A stretch of DNA of 64,000 nucleotides from Pseudomonas sp. PB120 (GTDB lineage: Bacteria > Pseudomonadota > Gammaproteobacteria > Pseudomonadales > Pseudomonadaceae), in assembly GCF_009761815.1 (NCBI RefSeq), contig NZ_RWIN01000142.1:116958-180957 (forward strand), read 5' to 3'. This document shows, piece after piece, positions 49,512 to 58,102 of this stretch. The first letter of the stretch is position 1, and each line of letters begins with the position of its first letter. The translations under genes were made by a program, and so were the position numbers. The notes under the pieces were generated by a model. The model did no database searches. It worked only from the letters and a program-made list of their open reading frames with translations, and was not told the DNA's origin.

Positions 49512-49763
49512 TCAAGACCCCGCACGGGGGCCGATGAAGTACTCGAGCCCCTGCGGTAAATCGATTTTCAGAAGATCTGATACCTGTCTGATCTGAGTTT
49601 CAGTCAGCTCTAGTTCTCCAGGAGCTATCTCCTCAAGCGGCTTTGATTCAGTCAGTTGCGCCAGCGCTTGGTTTAGCTCTTGATCTTTGACAGTAAGTTC
49701 GAACTGCAATGAGTCATCTTTTTTTTCATCAGGATAGAATCCGGTTATAGATAGAAAGCGCAT
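49512..49763 (-). CDS. Second immunity candidate (pyocin S6-type immunity family)
   Basis: An 83-aa acidic protein encoded 12 bp downstream of the toxin stop. It begins MRFLSITGFYPDEKKDDSL and ends LTETQIRQVSDLLKIDLPQGLEYFIG. From memory this resembles proteins labelled pyocin S6 family toxin immunity protein; I cannot confirm it. Placement directly behind the toxin and ahead of the Im3-like gene makes an immunity role likely. It is AT-rich. Confidence 0.65.
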   Translation of the reverse strand: MRFLSITGFYPDEKKDDSLQFELTVKDQELNQALAQLTESKPLEEIAPGELELTETQIRQVSDLLKIDLPQGLEYFIGPRAGS

Positions 49764-49775
49764 GATTTGTACTCG

Positions 49776-50966
49776 TCAGTTTTTTGCGGTTCGTCTGCCT
49801 GGCTTTGCTTTTTTTGTGCGGGCGCCAGTTAAATGATTGAATTCACCCAGATGTACTCCGAATCTATCGAATAGCTCGACAGCGCCGCTTTTGGAGTCCC
49901 ATTCATATATCCGGCCTCTGCGGTCTAACCATCGTGCTCGTTTTTTTCCTCCTCCTTGAACTGAAACCTTCGGTTTCACGGGATATGCATCTGGAAAACC
50001 GGGTAGCGTTTGTGGATCGTCGAAGTACTTATGGTCCCCCGGCATCGTCACCACAATGTAAACCGGCTTTACACCCGAATTCGCCGGAAACACAAGAATG
50101 AAATCCTTGTACTCAGGCGGATAGCTCGGGTTCACGATGATGCCGTCAGCCGCTTTCGTTGGCGGGTAAACCCAGATATGCGGGGCTTGCGGGGCGGCTT
50201 CCAGTTTGGGGATGCCGAGGATGTCGGAGCCGTCGACGGCCGGGGTCCAGATCAGTTCGATGCCGTCTCCGAGGTCTGCAACTTGCTGGCTGCCGCGCAA
50301 GGTGAACTGCACGACATCGACCATTTCCCAATCGCGGTTCTTGCCGGTATAGAAACCGTAACCCTTGAGACGGCCATCAGCCTGTTGCTCGACCTGAAGC
50401 CGAACGCGGGTTCGGGCTTGCTTCAGGGTTCTGAGCTGGTCTTCGGTGTAGAGGGCGCTGTCGCCCAGGCTGGGAACCCAGAATATGGCGGCCAGGCCGG
50501 CCAATACGGTGCTGCCGGTGGCGCCGAGTGCTGCGCCGGGAAGGGCAAGCACCGGGAAGCGCAACGCGAGTTGACCGATGCCCAGTGACAGGGTCGAGCC
50601 GCTGATCGTTTCCAGATTCAGCAGCCCGGTGTCGTCTGCTTTGCGAGCGCCGAGCCAGGCGACTTCTCCGTAGTCCTTGAGGCTGTCGGTCGGCACCATA
50701 CCCGACGGGTTCGAGTAATCGATGATGGCGTCCGGCAGGTTGCAGGACTTGGCGAAAACGCATCCGACTTGCGTGGGCCTGGGTTTGCCGGCGATCACCT
50801 GACGGCCGCGCAGGAAGGCGTCCTGCCGGGCGAGCATGGCGTCGTAAGCGTTTTGGCGGGCGTCTCGTGCCGCCAGTTCGGTGGCCGTCATGAGACGGTG
50901 GGTGATGTGATGCCCGTCGCCAGACGGTGGGTTTTTGACCCTGGGAATGTCCTTGTTGCCAGTCAC
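49776..50966 (-). CDS. S-type pyocin/colicin E3-like rRNase toxin, short form
   Basis: A 396-aa bacteriocin-like toxin. The N-terminal part (to about residue 145) is not a recognised receptor-binding domain. Residues about 150-330 resemble the pyocin S-type (translocation) domain: LVFPANSGVKPVYIVVTMPGDHKYFDDPQTLPGFPDAYP. The last roughly 56 residues are a colicin E3-type ribonuclease (GGGKKRARWLDRRGRIYEWD ...), which cuts 16S rRNA in the decoding site. Asp357 and Glu364 align with E3 catalytic Asp510 and Glu517, but the position of E3 His513 is Ser360. The start is GTG with AAGGAAG upstream. Two immunity genes follow on the same strand. Confidence 0.85.
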   Translation of the reverse strand: MTGNKDIPRVKNPPSGDGHHITHRLMTATELAARDARQNAYDAMLARQDAFLRGRQVIAGKPRPTQVGCVFAKSCNLPDAIIDYSNPSGMVPTDSLKDYGEVAWLGARKADDTGLLNLETISGSTLSLGIGQLALRFPVLALPGAALGATGSTVLAGLAAIFWVPSLGDSALYTEDQLRTLKQARTRVRLQVEQQADGRLKGYGFYTGKNRDWEMVDVVQFTLRGSQQVADLGDGIELIWTPAVDGSDILGIPKLEAAPQAPHIWVYPPTKAADGIIVNPSYPPEYKDFILVFPANSGVKPVYIVVTMPGDHKYFDDPQTLPGFPDAYPVKPKVSVQGGGKKRARWLDRRGRIYEWDSKSGAVELFDRFGVHLGEFNHLTGARTKKAKPGRRTAKN

Positions 50967-51086
50967 TGATCTTCCTTGCGTTCGTCCGTCGACAGCCCGT
51001 TGAAAGGGGCTGTGCGACGTTAACGAACGTGGCTAATCGTGGCTGTAGGACGAATCCTGATTGTGGCTAAGAGGGTTCTGTTTCTC

Positions 51087-52274
51087 TCAGGATGGCAGCG
51101 CGGCGTTCTTGCGACTCGCCATCGCTGTCACCGCATAACCAATCAACGCGGCCAAAATCGACCCGGTCAAAATCCCCATCCGGTCCATCCCCGCGTAATC
51201 GCTCACGCCCGGTTCAAAGGCCAGGGAACCGACAAACAGACTCATGGTGAAGCCAATCCCGCAGAGGATTGCCACGCCCAGCACCTGGCCCCAGTTGGCG
51301 CCTTGGGGCAGGGCGGCGATGCCGGTTTTCACCGACAGCCAGGTCAGGCCGAACACGCCCAGCGTCTTGCCCAGGAGCAGGCCGATCGCGATGCCCATCG
51401 GCACGTGGTGGGTGAAGCTTTCCAGGGTGACGCCGCTCAGGGATAGACCGGCGTTGGCGAAGGCGAACAGCGGCAGGATGCCGTAGGCCACCCACGGGTG
51501 CAGGGCGTGTTCCAGGGTCAGCAGCGGCGACGGCTCAGCGTTTTTGGTGCGCAACGGAATGCAGAAGGCCAGGGTGACGCCGGCCAATGTCGCGTGGACA
51601 CCGCTCTTGAGGACGCAGACCCAAAGGATCAAACCGATAATCATGTACGGCCCGAGCTTGACCACGCCGAGCCGGTTCATCGCGATCAGCGCCACGATGC
51701 ACGCCGCGGCCAAGGCCAGCGACACGGTCGACAACGCGCCCGAATAGAAGACCGCGATAACGATGATGGCGCCGAGGTCGTCGATGATCGCGAGCGTCAT
51801 CAAGAACAGCTTCAGCGAAACCGGCACGCGTTTGCCCAGCAGGGCCAGTACACCGAGGGCGAAGGCGATGTCGGTGGCCATGGGGATGGCCCAGCCACCG
51901 AGGGCGGCGGGGTTGTCCCGGTTGAAAAACCAGTAGACCAGCGCCGGCACGACCATGCCACCAATCGCCGCTGCGCCGGGCAGGACCACCTGGGAAGGTT
52001 TCGACAGCTGGCCGTCGAGGACTTCGCGCTTCACTTCCAGGCCGATCAACAGGAAGAACAAGGCCATCAGGCCATCGTTGATCCACAGCAGTGCCGGCTT
52101 GGCGATTTGTAGCGCGCCAATCTGCGCCACCACCGGGGTGTCGAGAAAGCTCTGGTAGAGCCAGGACAGCGGGGAATTGTTGATGATCAGCGCAAGGGCT
52201 GCGGCGGCGATCAGTAACAGACCGCTGGCAGCTTCCAACTGAAAGAAACGCGTGAAAGTGCTACGCAGAGGCAA
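51087..52274 (-). CDS. nhaA: Na+/H+ antiporter NhaA
   Basis: A 395-aa inner-membrane electrogenic antiporter exchanging 2 H+ for 1 Na+. The segments FFQLEAASGLLLIAAAALALIINN, MALFFLLIGLEVKREVLDGQLS (Glu-Lys-Arg funnel), ATDIAFALGVLALLGKRVP and LAIIDDLGAIIVIAVFY with the two adjacent Asp of the ion site are diagnostic. I place the start at TTG 52274 (reads LPLRSTFTRFF) because GGAGAG precedes it. A GTG at 52310 would add 12 residues not typical for the family. It is on the same strand as, and 120 bp upstream of, the toxin gene. Confidence 0.94.
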   Translation of the reverse strand: MPLRSTFTRFFQLEAASGLLLIAAAALALIINNSPLSWLYQSFLDTPVVAQIGALQIAKPALLWINDGLMALFFLLIGLEVKREVLDGQLSKPSQVVLPGAAAIGGMVVPALVYWFFNRDNPAALGGWAIPMATDIAFALGVLALLGKRVPVSLKLFLMTLAIIDDLGAIIVIAVFYSGALSTVSLALAAACIVALIAMNRLGVVKLGPYMIIGLILWVCVLKSGVHATLAGVTLAFCIPLRTKNAEPSPLLTLEHALHPWVAYGILPLFAFANAGLSLSGVTLESFTHHVPMGIAIGLLLGKTLGVFGLTWLSVKTGIAALPQGANWGQVLGVAILCGIGFTMSLFVGSLAFEPGVSDYAGMDRMGILTGSILAALIGYAVTAMASRKNAALPS

Positions 52275-52512
52275 GGTCGCTCTCCATCGATTCGTCAAAA
52301 GGTGGCACACCCTAACCCGTACCGTTAGTTGTTAAAACAAAAGTTATATTCTTTTTTGTTATATGCCGTTTCAACCCTCACGACCGGTACGGCTGTGAGC
52401 CTAGCAGTTGCCGGACGTATTGAACCTCAGCTGTACCTGTGCGCGATGCAGGATTTTTCCTAAGCTTGTGGGCTGAGCCTTGCAACAAGGCCGACTCAAC
52501 GAGATCACCACC

Positions 52513-53607
52513 ATGAGCGACAACCGACAGTGGGCCCGCGAAGCCATCCGCATCATCGAGGCCGACTTCCAGCGCAGCGCCGACACTCACCTGATCCCAT
52601 TGCCGCTGCCGGGTTTTCCGGGCATCGAGTTGTATTTCAAGGATGAGTCCAGCCATCCCACCGGTAGCCTCAAACACCGTTTGGCCCGCTCGCTGTTCCT
52701 CTACGCGTTGTGTAACGGCTGGCTCAAGCCCGGCGCGCCGGTGATTGAAGCATCCAGCGGGTCCACGGCGATTTCCGAGGCGTACTTTGCGCGTTTGCTC
52801 GGTTTGCCGTTCATTGCGGTGATGCCGGCGACTACTTCGAAAGAGAAGATCGCGCAGATCGCGTTCTACGGCGGAAAAAGCCACCTGGTTGATGATCCGA
52901 CGCAGATCTACGCCGAATCCGAGCGGTTGGCCCGGGAACACGACGGCCATTTCATCGACCAGTTCACCTATGCCGAACGCGCCACCGACTGGCGAGCGAA
53001 CAACAATATCGCCGAGTCGATCTTCCATCAGATGCGTTTCGAAAAGCACCCGGAGCCGAGCTGGCTGATCTCCAGCCCCGGTACCGGCGGCACCACCGCG
53101 ACGCTCGGTCGTTACGTGCGTTATCGCCAGCATTGCACCCGCGTGCTGTGTGCTGATGCCGAGCGGTCGGTGTTCTTCGACTACTACCAGACTGGCGATG
53201 CCAGCCTGCGCCTGGATCACGGTTCGCGGATCGAAGGTATTGGCCGGCCGCGAGTGGAAGCGTCGTTCCTGCCCAAGGTGATTGATGCGATGGTCAAGGT
53301 CCCGGACGCACTGTCACTGGCGGCCATGCATTATCTGGCGCAGCACTTGGGACGCCGGGTTGGCGGGTCGAGCGGGACCAATCTGATCGGCGCCTTGATG
53401 GCAGCCCGGCAGATGGCGGAGGCGGGGGAGTCGGGGTCGATCGTGGCGATTCTGTGTGATGGCGGCGAGCGGTATGAGACCAGTTATTACGACCAGGACT
53501 GGCTCAAGGCCCAGGGGTATGAATTGAGTGGGTTGATGGATGTGGTTGCGGCGAGTGTGGAGCGCGGTGAGCCGCTGCCAGCGACCGTGCTGCGCGCCAA
53601 TATTTGA
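52513..53607 (+). CDS. PLP-dependent cysteine synthase-family enzyme
   Basis: A 364-aa fold type II PLP enzyme. Lys54 in HPTGSLKHRLA is the expected cofactor lysine, ASSGSTAISEAYFARLLG binds the substrate carboxylate, and SSPGTGGTTATLGRY binds the PLP phosphate. The family contains cysteine synthases, cystathionine beta-synthases and a Cds1-like L-cysteine desulphhydrase group, which this protein resembles most by length. Which reaction it performs is undecided. It is a single-gene unit followed by a REPIN. Confidence 0.85.
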   Translation: MSDNRQWAREAIRIIEADFQRSADTHLIPLPLPGFPGIELYFKDESSHPTGSLKHRLARSLFLYALCNGWLKPGAPVIEASSGSTAISEAYFARLLGLPFIAVMPATTSKEKIAQIAFYGGKSHLVDDPTQIYAESERLAREHDGHFIDQFTYAERATDWRANNNIAESIFHQMRFEKHPEPSWLISSPGTGGTTATLGRYVRYRQHCTRVLCADAERSVFFDYYQTGDASLRLDHGSRIEGIGRPRVEASFLPKVIDAMVKVPDALSLAAMHYLAQHLGRRVGGSSGTNLIGALMAARQMAEAGESGSIVAILCDGGERYETSYYDQDWLKAQGYELSGLMDVVAASVERGEPLPATVLRANI

Positions 53608-53623
53608 CACGCAGAAGATCAAA

Positions 53624-53728
53624 TGTGGGAGTGAGCCTGCTCGCGATAGCGGTAGACCAGTCAACACAGGTGTTGAATGTGAATCCGTCATCGTCGGAAT
53701 GCCGCCCGGAGCCGGCTCGCTCCCACAG
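53624..53728. repeat. REPIN, TGTGGGAG variant, diverged
   Basis: TGTGGGAGTGAGCCTGCTCGCGATAGCGG at one end and CCGGCTCGCTCCCACA at the other, with imperfect arms. It lies between the convergent PLP enzyme and flavoprotein genes. Confidence 0.8.
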
Positions 53729-53741
53729 GGTTCTGCGCCGA

Positions 53742-55355
53742 TCAGGCTTCCAGGCCGAGGATGTCTCGTGCCACGGCTTCGGCGATGCGAATCCCATCCA
53801 CACCCGCCGACAGAATCCCGCCCGCATAACCCGCGCCTTCACCGGCCGGGAACAGGCCCTTCACGTTCAGGCTCTGCATCGATTCGTTACGGGTAATCCG
53901 TAGCGGCGACGAGGTGCGTGTCTCGATCCCGGTCAACACTGCGTCATGCAGCGAGTAACCGCGAATCTGCTTCTCGAACGCCGGCAACGCTTCGCGAATG
54001 GCTTCGATGGCAAACGCCGGCAAGGCGAGCGCCAGATCGCCCAGGGCAACCCCTGGTTTGTAGGACGGTTCAACACTGCCCAGTTCGGTGGACGGCTTGC
54101 CGGCAATGAAATCGCCGACCAGTTGCGCCGGTGCTTCGTAGTTGCTGCCACCCAGCACAAAGGCGTGGGACTCCAGGCGTTCCTGCAACTCGATACCGGC
54201 CAGCGGGCCGCCCGGGTAATCGACTTCCGGGGTGATCCCGACGACGATCCCGGAGTTGGCGTTACGCTCGTTTCGCGAGTACTGGCTCATGCCGTTGGTC
54301 ACGACGCGGTTCGGCTCGGAGGTCGCCGCTACCACGGTGCCGCCCGGGCACATGCAGAAGCTGTAGACCGAGCGACCGTTCTTGGCGTGGTGCACCAGCT
54401 TGTAGTCCGCCGCCCCGAGTTTCGGGTGGCCGGCGTACTTGCCCAGGCGTGCGCGGTCGATCAGCGACTGCGGGTGTTCAATGCGGAAACCCACCGAGAA
54501 CGGCTTGGCTTCCATGAACACGCCACGGCCGTGGAGCATGCGGAAGGTGTCCCGGGCACTGTGGCCTAGGGCAAGAATCACGTGCTTCGAATGGATCTGC
54601 TCACCGCCGTTGAGCTCGACGCCGACCAGTTGGCCGTCCTCGATCAACACGTCGGTGACGCGCTGCTGGAAGCGTACTTCGCCGCCCATGGCGCGAATCT
54701 GTTCGCGCATGTTTTCCACGACGCCGGTCAGTCGGAACGTACCGATGTGCGGTTTGCTGACGTAGAGGATTTCTTCCGGCGCGCCGGCCTTGACGAATTC
54801 ATGCAGGACTTTGCGGCCGATGAATTTCGGGTCCTTGATCTGGCTGTAGAGCTTGCCGTCGGAGAATGTCCCCGCGCCGCCTTCACCAAACTGCACGTTG
54901 GATTCGGGGTTGAGCACACTTTTACGCCACAGGCCCCAGGTGTCCTTGGTGCGCTGGCGGACTTCGGTGCCGCGCTCGAGGATGATCGGCTTGAAGCCCA
55001 TTTGCGCCAGCAACAGCCCGGCGAAAATCCCGCAAGGCCCGAAGCCTACGACGATCGGGCGCTGCTGAAGATCGGCCGGCGCCTGGCCGACCACTTTGTA
55101 GCTGACATCCGGCGCCACGTTGACGTTACGGTCATCGGCGAACTTGTGCAGCACTGCGGCCTCATCCTTGGCGGTGAGGTCGATGGTGTAGATGAAGCAC
55201 AGTTCGGAAGACTTTTTGCGCGCATCGTAGCTGCGCTTGAACAAGGTGAAATCGAGCAGGTCATCACTGGCGATGCCCAGGCGCTGCACGATGGCAGGGC
55301 GCAGGTCTTCTTCGGGATGGTCGATCGGCAGCTTGAGTTCAGTGATTCGTAACAT
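53742..55355 (-). CDS. FAD-dependent oxidoreductase (COG2509-like)
   Basis: A 537-aa flavoprotein of unknown substrate. An N-terminal segment of about 100 residues (LRITELKLPIDHPEEDLRPAIVQRLG ...) precedes the dinucleotide-binding motif VVGFGPCGIFAGLLLAQMG. Further conserved pieces are NVQFGEGGAGTFSDGKLYSQIKD, KHVILALGHSARDTF and a C-terminal GLFPAGEGAGYAGGILSAGVDGIR. This is the pattern of the uncharacterised FAD-dependent dehydrogenase group present in many bacteria. No neighbour hints at a substrate. Confidence 0.85.
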   Translation of the reverse strand: MLRITELKLPIDHPEEDLRPAIVQRLGIASDDLLDFTLFKRSYDARKKSSELCFIYTIDLTAKDEAAVLHKFADDRNVNVAPDVSYKVVGQAPADLQQRPIVVGFGPCGIFAGLLLAQMGFKPIILERGTEVRQRTKDTWGLWRKSVLNPESNVQFGEGGAGTFSDGKLYSQIKDPKFIGRKVLHEFVKAGAPEEILYVSKPHIGTFRLTGVVENMREQIRAMGGEVRFQQRVTDVLIEDGQLVGVELNGGEQIHSKHVILALGHSARDTFRMLHGRGVFMEAKPFSVGFRIEHPQSLIDRARLGKYAGHPKLGAADYKLVHHAKNGRSVYSFCMCPGGTVVAATSEPNRVVTNGMSQYSRNERNANSGIVVGITPEVDYPGGPLAGIELQERLESHAFVLGGSNYEAPAQLVGDFIAGKPSTELGSVEPSYKPGVALGDLALALPAFAIEAIREALPAFEKQIRGYSLHDAVLTGIETRTSSPLRITRNESMQSLNVKGLFPAGEGAGYAGGILSAGVDGIRIAEAVARDILGLEA

Positions 55356-55450
55356 GACAGGGTCCGGTTCGCGGGGCGCACAACTGCGCCAAGGCGTTTG
55401 AAGCCCGCGATTATAAGCCCCAACGGAGGATTCCCGTGAGGCTAAAACGA

Positions 55451-56104
55451 TCAGTCGTTACGCGATCCGCCGAAATACCCGCAGCCGCGCTGAACCTGGC
55501 CATCGATGCGCAGTTCGGCACTCATGTGCTGAATACTGCCGGTGCTGCTGTCGACGCAACGTTGTGGCGCGACCCACAGTTCGATGTGCTGGTTATTGGC
55601 TTCGGTGCTGAGATTGAAACGGCCGTCACCCAGTTGCTCTTCCACGTACGGCACCGCCAGCGGTGGCTGCCCGGCGCGGTCGATGACCATGCCTTTGCCG
55701 CTGACTTTGACGGTCCACTCGGGCGAGTGACCGGCTGCACGCAGGATCAGCAGTTTGAAGTTCGGGTCTTCGCACGCGGTGCCCGAGCGTTCGACGCGGT
55801 ACAGCTGCTCCAGGTCGAGGCGACTGTCGACAACGCGGCCACGCACGTCGGCAAACAACTTGCCCCGCTGATCGGCGAGGCTCGCGGCTTCCTGCAGGAC
55901 GCTGGTGCCGCCCGTGTCGTTGACCACGTACGTGCGTTGCTCGTTGCACGGCTGGAACAACAGCTTGCCGTCGGCTGCGGTCAACTGACCCTGCAGGCGG
56001 GTCTGGCCCACGTGAGAGGCACTTTCACGCGAGCCATCCAGCAACTGGCAGGCGGCAAACAGGGGCAGCAGGGCGACAAGGACTAAGGAACGGGCAACAC
56101 GCAT
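55451..56104 (-). CDS. Lipoprotein of the COG3650 family
   Basis: A 217-aa putative outer-membrane lipoprotein (lipobox LFAAC, Cys19). The mature protein has two related beta-rich halves: GQLTAADGKLLFQPCNEQRTYVVND (resembles NlpE/MliC-like motifs) and a C-terminal part with paired Cys (APQRCVDSSTGSIQHMSAELRIDGQVQRGCGYFGGSRND). The C-terminal end is like uncharacterised COG3650 proteins. I chose ATG 56104, preceded by GGAGAG, over a longer upstream frame. Confidence 0.78.
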   Translation of the reverse strand: MRVARSLVLVALLPLFAACQLLDGSRESASHVGQTRLQGQLTAADGKLLFQPCNEQRTYVVNDTGGTSVLQEAASLADQRGKLFADVRGRVVDSRLDLEQLYRVERSGTACEDPNFKLLILRAAGHSPEWTVKVSGKGMVIDRAGQPPLAVPYVEEQLGDGRFNLSTEANNQHIELWVAPQRCVDSSTGSIQHMSAELRIDGQVQRGCGYFGGSRND

Positions 56105-56183
56105 CTTTGGCTCTCCAGACAAGTGCCGCCACGTTACGCAGCCTGACCGTTCATCACAACCCCACAGACATACGTTCCTCAAC

Positions 56184-56252
56184 CTGTAGGAGCACAGCTT
56201 GCTGGCGAAGGCGATTTAACGGACGCCATCGCCGGCAAGCCGTGCTCCTACG
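56184..56252. repeat. Inverted repeat, GTAGGAGCACAGCTTGCTGGCG family
   Basis: CTGTAGGAGCACAGCTTGCTGGCGAAGGCG and the arm CGCCATCGCCGGCAAGCCGTGCTCCTACGG form a shorter REPIN, 12 bp from the SDR stop. It is a sequence variant of the main family (CACAGC in place of CGAGC). Confidence 0.83.
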
Positions 56253-56264
56253 GATTGGATCGAT

Positions 56265-56864
56265 TCAACCGACGTGAAACGTCTGACCAGTCTGCAGGCC
56301 TTCTACGCTTTTGGCGTAGGCCAGCGCCACATCGGCCGCCGGAACCGGTTTGTAACCGCGGAAGTACGGCGCGTAGCTGCCCATGGCTTCGACCAGCACG
56401 GTCGGGCTGATCGAGTTCACACGCAGGCCACGAGGCAATTCGATGGCCGCCGCGCGAACGAAGCTGTCGAGGGCGCCGTTGACCAATGCGGCCGAAGCGC
56501 CGCTGCGGATCGGGTCGTGGCTGAGCACGCCGGTGGTCAAGGTGAAGGAGGCACCGTCGTTGGCAAACTCACGCCCGATCAGCAGCAGGTTGACCTGCCC
56601 CATCAATTTGTCTTTCAGGCCCAGGGCGAAGCTTTCTTCCGTCATTTCGCCCAACGGCGCAAAGGTCACGTTGCCGGCGGCGCAGACCAGCGCGTCGAAC
56701 TTGCCGGTTTGTTCGAACAGTTTGCGAATCGAGGCGCTGTCGCTGATGTCCACGTTGTAATCGCCGCTGGTGCGGCCGATGCGGATGACTTCGTGACGCT
56801 GGGACAGCTCTTTGTCGACCGCCGAACCGATGGTGCCGCCTGCGCCTATCAAAAGAATTTTCAT
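56265..56864 (-). CDS. Short-chain dehydrogenase/reductase
   Basis: A 199-aa Rossmann-fold oxidoreductase. The cofactor motif is LIGAGGTIGSAVDKEL (T-G-x-x-x-G-x-G variant), followed by DYNVDISDSASIRKLFEQ and LVCAAGNVTFAPLGEM (N-A-A-G variant). The catalytic Tyr of the usual Y-x-x-x-K motif is not obvious: SGASAALVNGALDSFVRAAAIEL sits in its place. This short, atypical SDR group is common in pseudomonads, with unknown substrate. It is divergent from, and probably controlled by, the LysR gene at 56970. Confidence 0.83.
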   Translation of the reverse strand: MKILLIGAGGTIGSAVDKELSQRHEVIRIGRTSGDYNVDISDSASIRKLFEQTGKFDALVCAAGNVTFAPLGEMTEESFALGLKDKLMGQVNLLLIGREFANDGASFTLTTGVLSHDPIRSGASAALVNGALDSFVRAAAIELPRGLRVNSISPTVLVEAMGSYAPYFRGYKPVPAADVALAYAKSVEGLQTGQTFHVG

Positions 56865-56969
56865 TGTGCTGATCCTCGAGTGGGTTGGGTGTGGGGTCAG
56901 TTTAGAGTGGTTTTTTCTGCTGATAAGCGCGCTAATGGGCAACCTTTGGTTTTCAAATGGAAACAATCC

Positions 56970-57878
56970 ATGAGCGAGATGGATGATCTGGCCGCGTTTG
57001 CAGTGTTGATCGAAGCCGGGAGTTTCACCTTGGCGGCGCAGCAATTGGGCTGTAGCAAGGGGCAATTGTCCAAGCGCATCAGCTTGCTGGAAACGCGGTT
57101 TTCCGTCGTCCTGTTGCAGCGCACCACCCGACGCTTGAGCCTGACGGCGGCGGGCGCAGCGTTGTTGCCACAAGCCCAGGCGTTGGTGGTTCAGGTGGAA
57201 CGCGCGCGTCAGGCATTGGCGCGGTTGAAGGACGACATGGCCGGGCCGGTGCGCATGACGGTTCCGGTGTCTTTGGGCGAAACTTTCTTCGACGGCATGC
57301 TGCTGGAGTTTTCCCACACGTACCCCGAAGTGCAGATTGAGCTTGATCTGAGCAACAACTACCGGGATTTGTCCCGTGAAGGGTTTGATCTTGGGGTTCG
57401 TTCCGAAGTCGGCAAAGACGAGCGATTAGTGGCCCGGCCTTTGTTGGCCTGGCATGAGATGACCTGTGCTAGCCCGGCTTACCTTGAGCAATACGGCGAG
57501 CCCTCAACGCCGCAAGAGCTGGCGCAACATCGTTGCTTACTCAACAGTCATTACAGCGGGCGCGAAGAATGGCTCTATCACCAGCAGCATGAGTTGTTGC
57601 GGGTGCGGGTGTCGGGGCCGTTCGCCAGCAATCATTACAGCTTGTTGAAGAAAGCGGCACTGGCCGGCGCGGGGATTGCGCGATTGCCGTCCTACTTGCT
57701 GCAGGCGGAATTGGCTGACGGGCGTTTACGCTGGCTGCTGCGCGGTTATCAGACGCGCAGAATGCCGATGTATCTGGTGCATCCGTATCAGGGCGGGTTG
57801 CCGAAACGCACGCAGGTGCTGGCGGATTATTTGATTGGCTGGTTCAAGCGCAGTGGCGAGGCGTTGGATCGGCTCTAA
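56970..57878 (+). CDS. LysR-family transcriptional regulator
   Basis: A 302-aa regulator. The N-terminal winged helix-turn-helix is DDLAAFAVLIEAGSFTLAAQQLGCSKGQLSKRISLLETR (about residues 4-42). A linker helix and a periplasmic-binding-like effector domain follow (about 90-295). It belongs to the CrgA/PecT-like subgroup judging by MTVPVSLGETFFDGMLLEF. It is divergent from the SDR gene, 105 bp apart, the usual arrangement for a LysR regulator and its target. ATG 56970 is the start of family homology. Confidence 0.9.
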   Translation: MSEMDDLAAFAVLIEAGSFTLAAQQLGCSKGQLSKRISLLETRFSVVLLQRTTRRLSLTAAGAALLPQAQALVVQVERARQALARLKDDMAGPVRMTVPVSLGETFFDGMLLEFSHTYPEVQIELDLSNNYRDLSREGFDLGVRSEVGKDERLVARPLLAWHEMTCASPAYLEQYGEPSTPQELAQHRCLLNSHYSGREEWLYHQQHELLRVRVSGPFASNHYSLLKKAALAGAGIARLPSYLLQAELADGRLRWLLRGYQTRRMPMYLVHPYQGGLPKRTQVLADYLIGWFKRSGEALDRL

Positions 57879-57904
57879 CGATATTGTTCGACACACCACA
57901 AAAA

Positions 57905-58027
57905 CCTGTGGGTGCGAACTGTGGCGAGGGGATTTATCCCCGTTGGACTGCGAAGCAGGCCCTTTTTTTGGGGCGGCTGCGCCACCCAACGGGGATAAAT
58001 CCCCTCGCCACAGTTCGCTCCCACAGG
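57905..58027. repeat. Compound inverted repeat with 42-bp arms
   Basis: The arms at 57905-57946 and 57986-58027 are complementary at 41 of 42 positions. Each arm combines a TGTGGGAGCGAA end and a TGTGGCGAGGGGATTTATCCCC unit, so it looks like two REP families fused. It lies between the LysR gene and the end of the bra operon. Confidence 0.9.
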
Positions 58028-58058
58028 AATCTTGGTTGTTGGTGAGATTTTGGTGGGC

Positions 58059-58085
58059 ACAAAAAAACGGCCCGAAGGCCGTTTT
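58059..58085 (-). terminator. Terminator of the branched-chain amino-acid transporter operon
   Basis: Read on the minus strand, AACGGCCTTCGGGCCGTT is followed by a run of T, 18 bp after the braG stop. Confidence 0.88.
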
Positions 58086-58102
58086 CTGTTTACCGTAATC
58101 GC

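Noticed and set aside
50993..51012. CAGCCC/GGGCTG inverted repeat upstream of the toxin considered as an SOS or PrtN control site
   Set aside because: It fits neither the LexA core nor a pyocin P-box as I know it. It may be a terminator-like hairpin after nhaA, but lacks a T-run.
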